From: G963674665 sp963674665
GTDB taxonomy: Bacteria; Desulfobacterota; Desulfovibrionia; Desulfovibrionales; Desulfovibrionaceae
NCBI GenBank assembly: GCA_963674665.2
Contig: CAXXPL010000009.1
Coordinates: forward strand, 558,001 to 622,000
DNA length: 64,000 nucleotides
Direction: 5' to 3'
Positions 6,842 through 16,839 of the stretch are shown piece after piece. Position 1 is the first letter of the stretch. Each line of letters starts with the position of its first letter. A program made the translations under genes and the position numbers. The notes below the pieces were generated by a model that did no database searches, had not been told where the DNA came from, and was given only the letters and a program-made list of their open reading frames with translations.

Positions 6842-9800
6842 TCACAGGATGATGCCCTGCTCCTCCAGCTTGCGGTAAAGGGTGGTGCGGGAGATTCCAA
6901 GCAAATGCGCTGCCCGGGTTTTGTTCCAGCGGGCCCGCTCCAGCACCTTGAGCAGCAGCTCCCGCTCAGTGATGTCTCCAGGGAGAGGCTGTGCCGAGGG
7001 CGCGGACACAGGGGGCACGAACTCCTGCAACTCCATGGGCAGGTGCTGCAGGGCGATGTGTCCGCCGGGGCAGAGGATGCTGGCGTGTTCGATGGCGTGC
7101 TTGAGCTCCCTGACGTTGCCGTGCCAGGGGTAGCGCAGGAAAATTTCCATGACTTCGTTGGTGAGGGCATGGATGCTCTTGCCGAAGGTTTCTGCAAAGT
7201 GGCGCACGAAGTGGTTGGCCAGCAGGGGAATGTCCTCGGTGCGTTCTCGCAACGGTGGGGCGTGGATGACCATGACCCTGAGCCGGTAGTAGAGGTCTTC
7301 GCGAAACACCCCTTGCCGCAGCTTGTCGGCCAGGTCCACGTTGGTGGCGGCCACCACGCGGACATCGGCCTTGTGGGTCACGGACTCGCCCACCCGCTCG
7401 AACTCCTTGCTTTCCAGGAATCTTAGGAGTTTCAACTGGATGCTCGGGGAAATGTCGCCGATTTCATCCAGGAAGATGGTACCGCCCTCGGCCGCGGCGA
7501 AACGGCCGATCTTGTCCTGCACAGCGCCGGTAAAGGCGCCCTTGACGTGGCCGAACAGTTCGCTCTCCAGCAGGTTCTCGGCCAAGGCGGCGCAGTTCAC
7601 CTTGACCAGGGGGCCGGTGATGCTGGAGCTGGAGTAGTGCAGGGCCTCCACGATGAGCTCCTTGCCGGTGCCGGATTCCCCGGTGACCAGGATGGTGGTC
7701 TTGAGGTCCGAGAGTTGTTCCAGGATGGCGAAGATCTCGCGCATCTTCCGACTCTTGCCGATCATGTTGCGGTATTGGCTCCGCCCTTCCAAGCGTCGTT
7801 CGAGCTGGTCCAGCCGGGTGACGTCCCTTATCACCAGCACGGCGCCGGAGAAGTCGCCCTCGTGATCAAAGAGCGGCGTGGCGGTGAGGGTGGTCACCTG
7901 CCGCTTCCTGACTCCGCAGGTGCACTCGGCGATGAGGCCGCGTACCGGCTCGCCGCTTTCCAGCACCTGGCACAGGGACTGGATGCATGGAGGCTTGGCC
8001 CCTTCCTGGAACAGGGCGTCAAGCCGCACCCCCTGGATCATATCCTCGGCTCTGGTGCAGAGGGAAAACAGGGCGCTGTTGCATCTGATGATACGCATGT
8101 CCCTGTCCACGGTTAATATGGCGTCGGAGATGCTCTGAAATACAGCCTCCAGGTTTCTGCGCAAAGCCTCGCGCTCCTCGCTGGCCTGGCGAAAGGCCTG
8201 CTCCGCGAGCACCCTGTCGGTGATGTCCCGCCCCACGGACTGGCACTCCACGAGCTCGTTGTGTTCGTTAAAGATGGCCCGGTCCACCCACTGTTGCCAG
8301 CGGACTTTGCCGTCCGGCAGGATGATGCGGTGTTCCAGGGTGCCTACCGGGCTTTCCGGCGTCAGGGAGACGAAATGCAGTTCGCAGGCCATGCGGTCCT
8401 GGTCCGGTATGCTGGGCTTGAAGTAGCTGCCCACCAGTTCTGTGCGGGTTTTGCCGAAGTAGCGGCAATAGGACTCGTTCACATAGGTCAGGGTACCGTC
8501 GGGGCGGAAGCGGCAGATGAGTTCGGTCTGCTCCTCCAGGACGGCGCGGTGGTAGGCCTCGCTTTTTTCCAGCAGCTCGTAGGCGTCGAGCAGTTCCCTG
8601 GTGCGTTGCGAAACCTTGGACTCCAGCAGGGCATGCTCCCGCTTCAGGGCGTTCTGGGCAAGTTTTCTCCGGGTGATGTCCCGGTCTATGCCCATGAGCC
8701 CACAGTACTGCCCCATGGGGTTCACCACCGGCACGGCGCTGCTTTCGACGATGACACGGTGCCCCGCCTTGTGTTGGAACACGAACTCCCGGAGCCGGAA
8801 GGGGATGCGGAAGCCCAGGTGATGCTTGAAGAACTGGGCAATGCCCTCGGCCTCCTCCGGGGGCGCCAGATCCCAGGGGGTGCGCTCCAGCACCTCCCCT
8901 GGCTCGTAACCAAGGACGTTCTCCACCTGCGGGTTCACGTGGATGTATACCCCGCGGGAGTTTATCTCCCAGATCCAGTCGCTGGTGACCTCCATCAGGT
9001 TATGGTAGCGGTATTCGCTCCCCCGCAGGGCCTCCAGGGCAGCCTCCTGCTCGGTAATGTCCACAAAGGTGCCCACCAGGGAGACGGTTCCGGTCCGCTG
9101 GTCCAGCATTCTGCTGGCCATGACCTGGACCCGGAAGGCTGTTCCGTCCTTGCGTCTGGCCACGAGCTCCCCGCTCCACTCACCGTCCTTGAGCAGCGAC
9201 CGCACCACGCTTCTGATTGTCTGGGAGCTCTGCCAGAATTCCTGCATGGGGCAGCCGAGGACCTCCTCCCGGGCGGCGCATCCCCACATCCGCAGAAACG
9301 CGGGGTTTACGTAGGTGACGATACCGTCGGCATCGGCCATGGCAATGGCGTTCTGGGACGTGTTCAGGATGCGGTTCTTGACCTTGAGCAGCTCCGCGCT
9401 GTGCGTGCACCAGCTCACGTCAAGGCCGTAGAGGATGGCGTAGCCGCAGTCGTGCAAGGGGACCAGGGTGACGTTGTACACGGTCTCCTTTTCCGTCAGT
9501 TCCATCTTGCAGGACTGCCCCGTGGCAAAGGAGCCTCCTACCCATTCGCGGAATGATTCGGGCAGAAGCTCGCCCACTCTGCAACCCATTTCACCAAGGA
9601 GCGCGGCGCTGGCCTTGTTGGCATGCACCACGCGGCCGTCGGCGCTGACAATGATGATGGCCTGGGGCGCCTCGTCGGTGAAGCGGGAGAGCACGCGCCC
9701 GTGCTCCTGGTCGAGGACGCTGTTGGTGACGTCCCAAGCGGTGAGGAGCAGACCGTCCAGCCCCCCCGGGTCGGAAAGCGGGGTGGCGCACCCTGAGATA

Positions 9801-10204
9801 TAGAGGCGCCCTCGAAGCGGCGTGACAGCGGCGACTTGGTTGAATGGGACCGGGGTTTGGCTTGCAAGTGCGGCCGTGCAGCACTCATGCAAAGGGGCGA
9901 ACAATATGGAGCAAAGGAATTGATTTATGACCGCTTTTGGGAGGCGGGTTCCGGCGTTCTGGTCCACCGGACCGGTTCCGGATAGCTCCAGTAACATGGT
10001 TTGTGCTGCGTTGTTGGCTTGCAGGATGCGCAGTTCGCGGTCCAGCACGAGCACAGCGCAGGGTAGGGCGTTGAGCAGTGAGAGAATGGGGAATGTTGCT
10101 CCCCGGTCAGGGTGGAATGACTCGGGACTGCCAGACGGCGCAGGGGAAGAGGGCGTATCGTCGGATGTCTTGCCCTTGGTGAAACGCTTTTTGTTGCGTG
10201 ACAT
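6842..10204 (-). CDS. Sigma-54-dependent activator with six PAS domains
   Basis: A protein of about 1120 residues. PAS-type sensor domains occur near residues 40-160, 180-280, 285-400, 400-525, 555-680 and 690-810 (for example the segment around LPCAVLVLDRELRI and the repeated DITRR/DITDR ends). The sigma-54 AAA+ domain follows (about 825-1060): Walker A GESGTGKE, the sigma-54 contact loop GAFTGA and Walker B FLDEIGD. The C-terminus is a Fis-type helix-turn-helix (NKTRAAHLLGISRTTLYRKL). The ATG at 10204 is preferred over 10222 because AGGGAG precedes it. It almost certainly controls the adjacent operon through the sites at 6665-6680 and 6769-6810. The PAS ligand or cofactor is unknown. Confidence 0.93.
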   Translation of the reverse strand: MSRNKKRFTKGKTSDDTPSSPAPSGSPESFHPDRGATFPILSLLNALPCAVLVLDRELRILQANNAAQTMLLELSGTGPVDQNAGTRLPKAVINQFLCSILFAPLHECCTAALASQTPVPFNQVAAVTPLRGRLYISGCATPLSDPGGLDGLLLTAWDVTNSVLDQEHGRVLSRFTDEAPQAIIIVSADGRVVHANKASAALLGEMGCRVGELLPESFREWVGGSFATGQSCKMELTEKETVYNVTLVPLHDCGYAILYGLDVSWCTHSAELLKVKNRILNTSQNAIAMADADGIVTYVNPAFLRMWGCAAREEVLGCPMQEFWQSSQTIRSVVRSLLKDGEWSGELVARRKDGTAFRVQVMASRMLDQRTGTVSLVGTFVDITEQEAALEALRGSEYRYHNLMEVTSDWIWEINSRGVYIHVNPQVENVLGYEPGEVLERTPWDLAPPEEAEGIAQFFKHHLGFRIPFRLREFVFQHKAGHRVIVESSAVPVVNPMGQYCGLMGIDRDITRRKLAQNALKREHALLESKVSQRTRELLDAYELLEKSEAYHRAVLEEQTELICRFRPDGTLTYVNESYCRYFGKTRTELVGSYFKPSIPDQDRMACELHFVSLTPESPVGTLEHRIILPDGKVRWQQWVDRAIFNEHNELVECQSVGRDITDRVLAEQAFRQASEEREALRRNLEAVFQSISDAILTVDRDMRIIRCNSALFSLCTRAEDMIQGVRLDALFQEGAKPPCIQSLCQVLESGEPVRGLIAECTCGVRKRQVTTLTATPLFDHEGDFSGAVLVIRDVTRLDQLERRLEGRSQYRNMIGKSRKMREIFAILEQLSDLKTTILVTGESGTGKELIVEALHYSSSSITGPLVKVNCAALAENLLESELFGHVKGAFTGAVQDKIGRFAAAEGGTIFLDEIGDISPSIQLKLLRFLESKEFERVGESVTHKADVRVVAATNVDLADKLRQGVFREDLYYRLRVMVIHAPPLRERTEDIPLLANHFVRHFAETFGKSIHALTNEVMEIFLRYPWHGNVRELKHAIEHASILCPGGHIALQHLPMELQEFVPPVSAPSAQPLPGDITERELLLKVLERARWNKTRAAHLLGISRTTLYRKLEEQGIIL

Positions 10205-10881
10205 GTTGCGCTCCCTGGACATTCCGGATGATTGGGAAAATCATTGCCGGCCATGGCACGAAATTACACGAACAGGCCGGAGGCGCCCCAACACGTGGCT
10301 CGTAGGTGTCTGATCAAAACTATTATACCTCATTTTATATGGGAAAGAAACCCGGACGGTTCTGAAGCCGAGTGGTTCTGATGACGGGAGTGGTCGGTGT
10401 CTCGCTCCCGGGTATTCACGAGAGTTCGACAACCTTGATGCAGGAAGGAGGGGACGCGAAGAAGACGCATATGGGACGGTATTCCGGTAGAATTCGCAGA
10501 GTTGTAATCACGGTCAGGGATGAAACAAAAGGGAACGCCCCTTCGAACACCCCTTTGCTTCGTCACCATCCGACTTGGACCTCAGCGTTTCCTTACTCGT
10601 TCGTTTGCTCCACAACGAACATGTCCAGGGCATTCATTTGGGGGAAAGCCTTCACCCTGGCAGCACGATCAAGCTCCCTTATGATTTGCGACACAGCTGT
10701 TGGAGGTCTATAATCATTTTGCACAAGGGATACAATGCAGCGTCTCGCAAAAAACCAAGCAGGCTCACACGCTGAAATTTCACCATTAATGTTAAAGGTC
10801 TTTTGGCGTATGAAACTGCACTCTCAACTTCGAAAAGAAGTTCTTCTTTCCAAACTTGAAATTCACGATAAAGTCATCCAT
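10205..10881. other. Intergenic region at the left end of the AT-richer cassette
   Basis: About 680 bases. GC content falls from about 10.3 kb on. Open frames here, such as one of 113 codons at 10372-10713, have no recognisable family and no good ribosome site, so I call none. It should hold the promoter of the activator gene (minus) and of the cassette (plus). An in-frame ATG at 10810 could extend the first cassette gene upstream. Confidence 0.4.
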
Positions 10882-12238
10882 ATGACTGAAACATCGTGGG
10901 ACGAATATTGGAGTGATGTGTCAAAAGGATATGCAACAAAGCGTCGACAAGCTGGAAAACACTTGGCGGACATACATTCAAAGCGATTTTTCTCTTCAGC
11001 TAGCAATCACATATTGCGATGCATATCTCGAACTACTTCATAAATCGGTTCAGCACTCGAGAAAGTCAATTGAAGGAGCACAGCGACTACTTAGCAGCGT
11101 TTTAGGGTTTGAAAATTTTATACTAGAAGTTCCAAACAAGCCAGTATCCTTGATAGGCGCTACAGCCAGTTTCCGAAATCCAATTTTTCTGTGTTTACAA
11201 CTTCGGGGATATCGCAAGAATAACCGGAATGATCCAAGCCTGCTACCACTAATTGTAGCAAATACTGGAAGAAGTCCATCACTATTCTACCACTACAGGA
11301 AACAGCGAGTCATCAAAAATAACGATGATAGCCTTCTGTTTTTCCCTGCCGCAGAGTTGAATGATCGCCCATCAAGCTTTCATTGCTACAACACTTTAGA
11401 AAAACACCTAGCTTTCGACTGGGATTCACGTGTGCAACAACGATCCAAGATGCTCGTGGATAAAGTGCTGGCGCCACTCCTGCACCGAAGCTCTGATAGC
11501 GGCGCGCATCTCGTCTCAAACGACTCGTTGCGAATACTTGACATCGGTTCAGGGTCAGGTCAGTTCACCAGCACAGTAGTCAACAGGATGCTGTCGACAC
11601 ATCATAGCTCCACACGCGATGTCGAGCTGACTCTTATGGATGTAAACAAACTGTCCCCCAGTAAACGGCTTCAATCGTATGCCACATCGTCCAGGTCATT
11701 AAGAGTAGAATATGTGTCGGGGGACTATCGACAATGGCTCAGCGAAACCAAGGGGAAGCAGGGGCCGCAGTATGATTTTGTCTTTCTTTTTCGCATTCTT
11801 CACAATATGAGCAGGTTTAAGATTGGAAGGATTCCGATAAAGTGGACTGGCCAGAAGATTTCAGGCAGGTACCCTCGTGTCGATTTTCTATCAAACTACT
11901 TTCAGTCCATTGGCGTACTCTTTCCTGAAGTAATGGATACGAACGACAGCAATAAGGGCCCATATGTCCCACTGCGACTTTTCAATGATGCTTGCCTGAC
12001 AACCGTAGATGGCCGGAGCGCCATAGGGTGCTTGAGCGAGTTGGCGAGGGGAGTAGTCATTGAGGACAGCGACCTCACAGCTGCAACACTTACAACGCAC
12101 ATGGCCCGGTACGACCTGCGACACCTTGCGGTGTATGACCTCTCCCAAAAACTGCGGCTTTCAGTGAATCATGTGTATTGGATTGGCCCGTCCAAAATGA
12201 ATTCACCATGGCCTGGAGCGAATATATGGCCCAATTGA
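10882..12238 (+). CDS. SAM-dependent methyltransferase-like protein (start region frameshifted)
   Basis: The C-terminal half has a Rossmann methyltransferase motif I, LRILDIGSGSGQFTS, then ELTLMDVN (motif II acidic residue) and VEYVSGDY. The N-terminal 190 or so residues are not recognised. The open frame as read begins at 10913, but the frame ahead encodes MTETSWDEYWSDVSK. Deleting one A from the run 10923-10926 joins it smoothly to DMQQSVDKLENTW, giving about 451 residues from 10882 (a start at 10810 is possible). Codon use is AT-richer than in flanking genes. It overlaps the radical-SAM gene, so the two are probably co-translated. Substrate unknown. Confidence 0.72.
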
Positions 12239-13167
12239 TCAAGGTTGATAGAAAATCCGATCCGCTCACACGTCCAACACTGGCTTGTCTTTCGCAGCAC
12301 CATACACTCAATTTGACCGCTGGCTGCCCTTACGAATGTCGATATTGCTACGCGCGAAGCTTTCGATCCAATCCGGGTTCCGGAAAAGTTCACTTTTACG
12401 CGAACACTCTCGAACTACTTCGACAAAAGCTGCCTAATAAACGCAAGAAACCCCAGCTGGTATACATGAGTACAGCCTGCGAGCCATTCTCACCCTTTCC
12501 GGAAGTGCTGGAGTCAATGTACGGAATAATGGCGCTCCTCTTGGAGCACGGCGCTTCGCTGCTGATATCGACAAAATCGAACCCTCCAGAACGATTTCTC
12601 GACCTTTTCACTCGTTACCCAACTCAGGTATGTATCCAGGTCGGGCTAACCACGGTAAATGACGCCATCCGTCGGCTGTTCGAGCCCCATGCGGCCAGCG
12701 TGGAAGAACGATTGTTAGCGGTTCGCCGTTGCGTTGACAAGACAGTTCCAGTGGAAGTGCGGTGTGATCCTCTCATTCCGCAGCTTACGGACACGCCCAA
12801 TACATTTGCTAAACTCTGTCACGCAGTTTCACAATGCGGCGCCAGGGATGCCGCAGCTTCTTTTCTCTTTTTACGTAGGGGCAACTTGCAGTCCATGAAC
12901 CTCACATATGAGAATTGGTCTTTTCAAGAGGTGTTGCACACTGTCTATACGAGCCGTATAAAGAATTACTGTGGCAATAGTGAAATCCGCATCGCGGATC
13001 CTGCATACAGACAGAAACGCTTCTCACTTTTGAAGGACATCGCATCTTCCCATGGAATAAACATGAGATTTTGCAGATGCAAGAATCCTGATGTGACAAC
13101 GGACTGTTGCCACCCGCTACCTCGCAGCAATAGTCACTCACCACGGCAGACAACGCTTTTCGGTTAG
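12226..13167 (+). CDS. Radical SAM protein, spore-photoproduct-lyase-like
   Basis: About 313 residues. The radical-SAM cluster motif is CPYECRYCYAR (CxxxCxxC), preceded by HTLNLTAG, a context typical of the SplB/Rv2578c-like branch. YMSTACEPFSPFPE and the TKSNPP segment also fit this group. An extra Cys-rich C-terminus (FCRCKNP, TDCC) might bind another cluster. GGAG lies seven bases before the ATG at 12226; upstream in-frame ATGs at 12178 and 12208 are possible. It overlaps the methyltransferase-like gene by 13 bases. The family includes DNA-photoproduct repair enzymes and many unassigned members; the reaction here is unknown. Confidence 0.85.
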   Translation: MAQLIKVDRKSDPLTRPTLACLSQHHTLNLTAGCPYECRYCYARSFRSNPGSGKVHFYANTLELLRQKLPNKRKKPQLVYMSTACEPFSPFPEVLESMYGIMALLLEHGASLLISTKSNPPERFLDLFTRYPTQVCIQVGLTTVNDAIRRLFEPHAASVEERLLAVRRCVDKTVPVEVRCDPLIPQLTDTPNTFAKLCHAVSQCGARDAAASFLFLRRGNLQSMNLTYENWSFQEVLHTVYTSRIKNYCGNSEIRIADPAYRQKRFSLLKDIASSHGINMRFCRCKNPDVTTDCCHPLPRSNSHSPRQTTLFG

Positions 13168-13181
13168 CACAAGGATGCCTC

Positions 13182-13622
13182 ATGTACAGAGAAATTCCTC
13201 TTGATCTACTTATTCGCAATACGAAGACTCCAAATCGCATCTCAAGAATGTTCTCGAAAAAGCTTGGCCATGACATCGAGCGCATCGGCCAATATGAGAC
13301 CTTAACGGTGAGGCCACATCCCGTCAGAAATGGATACTTCGAGGTTCTCAATGGAAACGCCAGGCTAGAGGTGCTTCTTGAACTAGGAGCCTCTACGGCT
13401 AAATGTGATGTCTGGGAAATAGATGATCTTGAATCAAAGCTGTTCATCGCTACTCTCAACAGAATCCAAGGTTCTGAAGCGCCTGAACTGCGAATGAATT
13501 TGTTGCTTGAACTGCTCAAGGATGTTTCGAAGGAAGAGCTGGCTGCATGCATTCCCGAAACCACTGGTTCGTTGAGCCAGTTGGAGCAATTGGAGAGGGT
13601 ATTGAGAGAAGCAGCGCTGTGA
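13182..13622 (+). CDS. ParB/Srx-like domain protein (146 aa)
   Basis: A 146-residue protein beginning MYREIPLDLLIRN. The ParB/sulfiredoxin-like pattern is LGHDIERIGQYETLTVRPHP, a hydrophobic strand ending FEVLNGNARL (replacing the usual GHRR box) and LLELGAS. No helix-turn-helix of a full ParB is present. It lies 14 bases after the radical-SAM gene and completes the three-gene cassette. ParB-like domains can be CTP-binding or nuclease-like, so a DNA-related or regulatory role is possible. This is inference from fold resemblance only. Confidence 0.7.
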   Translation: MYREIPLDLLIRNTKTPNRISRMFSKKLGHDIERIGQYETLTVRPHPVRNGYFEVLNGNARLEVLLELGASTAKCDVWEIDDLESKLFIATLNRIQGSEAPELRMNLLLELLKDVSKEELAACIPETTGSLSQLEQLERVLREAAL

Positions 13623-14217
13623 TCCTCACATCTAATCCGCCATGCAATGCGTTGAAGACTCTCTTCTCTGTCGACGACTGACAATGGATATACGTATCGA
13701 TTCCAGCCAAAGTGAAGCGGCTGGCAAAGCCAGCCTATAAGCATTTCGCGGCAATGATTTACAGGTAAATCCTTGCAGAGCATTTGAACTTTTTCAAAGT
13801 TTAAATACTCTAGTGAGCCAGATGCGCGAAGTGATTCTGGTAACATCATAAATCACTTGAAATTATTAAAGAAGATTGGATTGTTTCACGCCGGCGACAA
13901 GGGGAAATTCCCTTGGAGACACCAGGATATTTCAGGCGGTTAGAGTCAAACTCTGGCCGCCTTTCTCGTTCTAGAAGCACCTTCAGGGAGCGTTTTTCGG
14001 ATTTCAGCTTTTTACCCACTCGGGCATGGCCGAACAAACACCTCGCCCAAGGCAACCTCTACAGTTCCTTCGCTCCCACATGGCGGCAATCCATGCCGAA
14101 CAGCAGACCTTATGCGACCGGAGCAACCCTGCAATCATCCCAAACCTCATTGACCCAACCTGGATTTTGTCGGATAAACAGGAAATTTATCAACCCAGGC
14201 AACCCAAGGGAAATCCC
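13623..14217. other. Intergenic region after the cassette
   Basis: About 595 bases. It contains a terminator-like hairpin at 13935-13966, part of a longer element at about 13890-13966 that recurs at 48.8 kb. The open frame of the next gene extends back to 14026, but its ribosome site and signal segment support 14218. Nothing else is recognised. Confidence 0.5.
13935..13966 (+). terminator. Rho-independent-type terminator of the cassette
   Basis: A 12-pair stem (13935-13946 with 13950-13961, two G-T wobbles), loop CAA, then TTTCTCG. It lies about 310 bases downstream of the ParB-like gene on the plus strand. The 45 bases before it align with those before the asnS terminator. Confidence 0.7.
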
Positions 14218-16839
14218 ATGAAGGAAATACTGCGCCGAATGATCCTGTTGGCCTCGGTGGTCCTGTCCCTTTGCATGGCCCGATGGGCGCCCATGGATCC
14301 GGCTGTGGAGTTCGAGGCCGTGGACATGGCCGAGGCCTTTGCCCAGGGCGACAGTTTTCACATCCTGGACCACGACACCATGGCCATGCTCAAGTCCCAG
14401 GGTCCGGACGCATATGAGAAGCGGCTGACCAAGGGGCGCTTGTACCAGGCCAAGGGGCCGCAATGGGAAGAATTCTTTGCCATGGCTGAAAGATATTTCG
14501 ATAACCCCGACTCAGTACCGGACTGGGACAATCGCTGGGGCAAATACGGCCATGGCAGGGCATTCTGGTTCAAGGCCGATGAACAACCTGCGCAAGAGAT
14601 CGCGGCCATGGCAAGGGAAGCCGCCCCGGTACTGTTCATGAGCCTCGGTCAGGGCAAGGACGCGAAATGGCTGGAAGCGAACTACGCCAAGCCGGAGCCG
14701 GAGGATTTCAGGCCTTTCAACGGGTACTCCGGCCCGCACATGCCCCTTCATTTCATATATCCCTACCTGTATTACTCATGGATACCGGCTCTGATCGGCC
14801 TGTTGGTATATGTTTTCATGGCCTGGCCAAAACGCACCGGGGACCATGTCTACTACCCCCGCTGGACCCTGATACTTACGGACCTTTCCCTGACTATCCT
14901 GATATTTCTACCGCTTTTCGGTCTGGCCCCGGTCCTGGGCGGCCCGGTGCAGACCTTCACATCCTGGTGGGGCATACCACTGGTGCTCTGGCCCATGGCC
15001 ATGCTCGGTGTCTGGGGAATGAAGCACGCGGCCTATTACACCGTGTTTTCCCTGCTGCTCAAACCCAAAGCCATTGAAGTCACCAACCTCGAAGGCGATG
15101 ACACCATACAGCTGTCCCGGGTCAAATCCATTACCCGGGTGGAGATGAAGCCACCGAAATGGCTTACCGCCATGCTCTGGATCGGGTCCATGGCCGGTTC
15201 GGGCGCGGACTCGGCACGGATGGCGGGGCAGGCCATGCTCATGGGCTCCGCCGTCTATCGGGGGTTGATATTCAACTTGAGGGACGGCCGGAGATTCACC
15301 CTGTGGTTCACCAACCAGACCGGGCGCCCCATGATGCGTGGATTGGAGGCTCTGGAGCCCCTGGTGGATAAGTCAGGCATTCCGCTCGATGATGAAATCC
15401 GGAAGGTCACGGGAATGGCTCCCATGAGCGGATTCGGAAAGGAGGCAGGGGGCGGGGCCGTTGGCAGGCCCATGCTCAAGCTCACGGCCTCGGTCCTGGG
15501 AACGTTTCTCATCTGCGCCGTCATTGCGCTGCTCACCATGGCTTCCCACCCGGTCACTCCGGGAGCTGATTCGGTAGCAAAGCAGGCTGGTTCGGACAGG
15601 AGTGTTACGGATGCAAAGCCTGACGACACGGTCAAAGCCCCTGAAAAGACCGTGCCCCGGTACAACAAACCCGCCCCGGAAATTCTTTGGAGCGCCAGTG
15701 TGAATGACGGCACGACCCATGCCTTTGCCAATTCCCTGGCCGTGGGGGTTGACGGCTCGATCCTGGTCCTTGGGACCCATGACGATCCAGTGCAGGACAC
15801 CTACGACATCTTCGTGGCAAAACTCTCGGCTCAAAAAATACTCGCCTGGAGCAGGTCGTTCATCGGCAACTACCTGATCGAGGTGATGGGCAAACCTGCG
15901 GACTACGGCCTGGAATACGCTAATGGAATCGTTGCCCTTGATGACGGGGGATGCGCGGTCCTGTATGAAACCAGACTCAAAAACCGCTCCAGCACCGGAA
16001 CCATACTCCTGGGGCTCGATGATCAGGGCGATGAAATTTGGCGGTATTCCAAGGACCAGAAGGGGGCGCATGACGAACCCGTTGCCCTGTTCAAGCGTGG
16101 AGGCAACATATCCATTCTGGTTGACAGTAAAAAGAGCATGTTCCCGGAACCGGGCATTGAAACCGGCATGCGTCTGGTGACCCTGGGTGAGAACGGCAAG
16201 GTTCTGGATGAAAAAGTCCCTCCCTTGAATCTGAAAAACTCCGGAATCGCTAGCGTTGTTTCTACAGACCAGGGGCTGGTCCTTGCAGGGACCCAGGACC
16301 ACAAGGGGCCGGGGCACCTGGATATGCTGCTGATGGCCGTTGACAGTCAGGGTGGGGAGCTATGGTCGAACACCTATGGCGGTTCCGGAGCGGAACAGGC
16401 CACCCATGTCCTTTCTCTTGGCGAGGGCTTTTTGCTCAGCGGCTATTCCGGGATCAAATCCGAAGGCACGCAGGATCCATACATCGTGCGCGTCGACTCA
16501 CAGGGGCAACCGCTTTGGGATAATACCCTGCAGGTCCCTGGGAACCAACACGCCATAAAGTCGCTGGCCCTTGATGATGGACGTATCGTCGTGCTCTGCA
16601 TGGAGTTCGATTCAAACGGGTACAGGCATCGTGGGCTGCTGTGGGTTGTGGACAGTCAGGGCAGAACCATCAAGGATTTGTGGCTGCAACCCAGGCAATA
16701 TGCCCAGGACATGGTCCTGAACACAAACGGTGAGCTTTTGCTGGTCACGGATAACCTGGGGGAGCAAAAGGAGTACGAGTTCATCGCCGCCTCGCGGACC
16801 GTGGTCATGGGAATTGATGTTAACCAGCCTCAAGAATAA
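14218..16839 (+). CDS. Large membrane protein with C-terminal beta-propeller-like repeats
   Basis: 873 residues; AAGGG precedes the ATG at 14218. An N-terminal signal or anchor helix (ILLASVVLSLCMARW) leads to an acidic domain of about 150 residues. Three or four membrane helices follow near residues 185-290 (PALIGLLVYVFMAW; LTILIFLPLFG), then a PH-like cytoplasmic region and another helix near 430 (FLICAVIALLTMAS). The rest is repeated blades with GGDIWSN-like turns, such as LWSNTYGGSG, DSQGQPLWDN and LDDQGDEIWRY, resembling a beta-propeller. No catalytic motif is seen. It may be a surface or envelope sensor or scaffold. Function unknown. Confidence 0.8.
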   Translation: MKEILRRMILLASVVLSLCMARWAPMDPAVEFEAVDMAEAFAQGDSFHILDHDTMAMLKSQGPDAYEKRLTKGRLYQAKGPQWEEFFAMAERYFDNPDSVPDWDNRWGKYGHGRAFWFKADEQPAQEIAAMAREAAPVLFMSLGQGKDAKWLEANYAKPEPEDFRPFNGYSGPHMPLHFIYPYLYYSWIPALIGLLVYVFMAWPKRTGDHVYYPRWTLILTDLSLTILIFLPLFGLAPVLGGPVQTFTSWWGIPLVLWPMAMLGVWGMKHAAYYTVFSLLLKPKAIEVTNLEGDDTIQLSRVKSITRVEMKPPKWLTAMLWIGSMAGSGADSARMAGQAMLMGSAVYRGLIFNLRDGRRFTLWFTNQTGRPMMRGLEALEPLVDKSGIPLDDEIRKVTGMAPMSGFGKEAGGGAVGRPMLKLTASVLGTFLICAVIALLTMASHPVTPGADSVAKQAGSDRSVTDAKPDDTVKAPEKTVPRYNKPAPEILWSASVNDGTTHAFANSLAVGVDGSILVLGTHDDPVQDTYDIFVAKLSAQKILAWSRSFIGNYLIEVMGKPADYGLEYANGIVALDDGGCAVLYETRLKNRSSTGTILLGLDDQGDEIWRYSKDQKGAHDEPVALFKRGGNISILVDSKKSMFPEPGIETGMRLVTLGENGKVLDEKVPPLNLKNSGIASVVSTDQGLVLAGTQDHKGPGHLDMLLMAVDSQGGELWSNTYGGSGAEQATHVLSLGEGFLLSGYSGIKSEGTQDPYIVRVDSQGQPLWDNTLQVPGNQHAIKSLALDDGRIVVLCMEFDSNGYRHRGLLWVVDSQGRTIKDLWLQPRQYAQDMVLNTNGELLLVTDNLGEQKEYEFIAASRTVVMGIDVNQPQE

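Noticed and set aside
10372..10713. 113-codon plus-strand frame upstream of the methyltransferase-like gene
   Set aside because: No ribosome site, no recognisable domain, overlaps other frames; left as unassigned intergenic.
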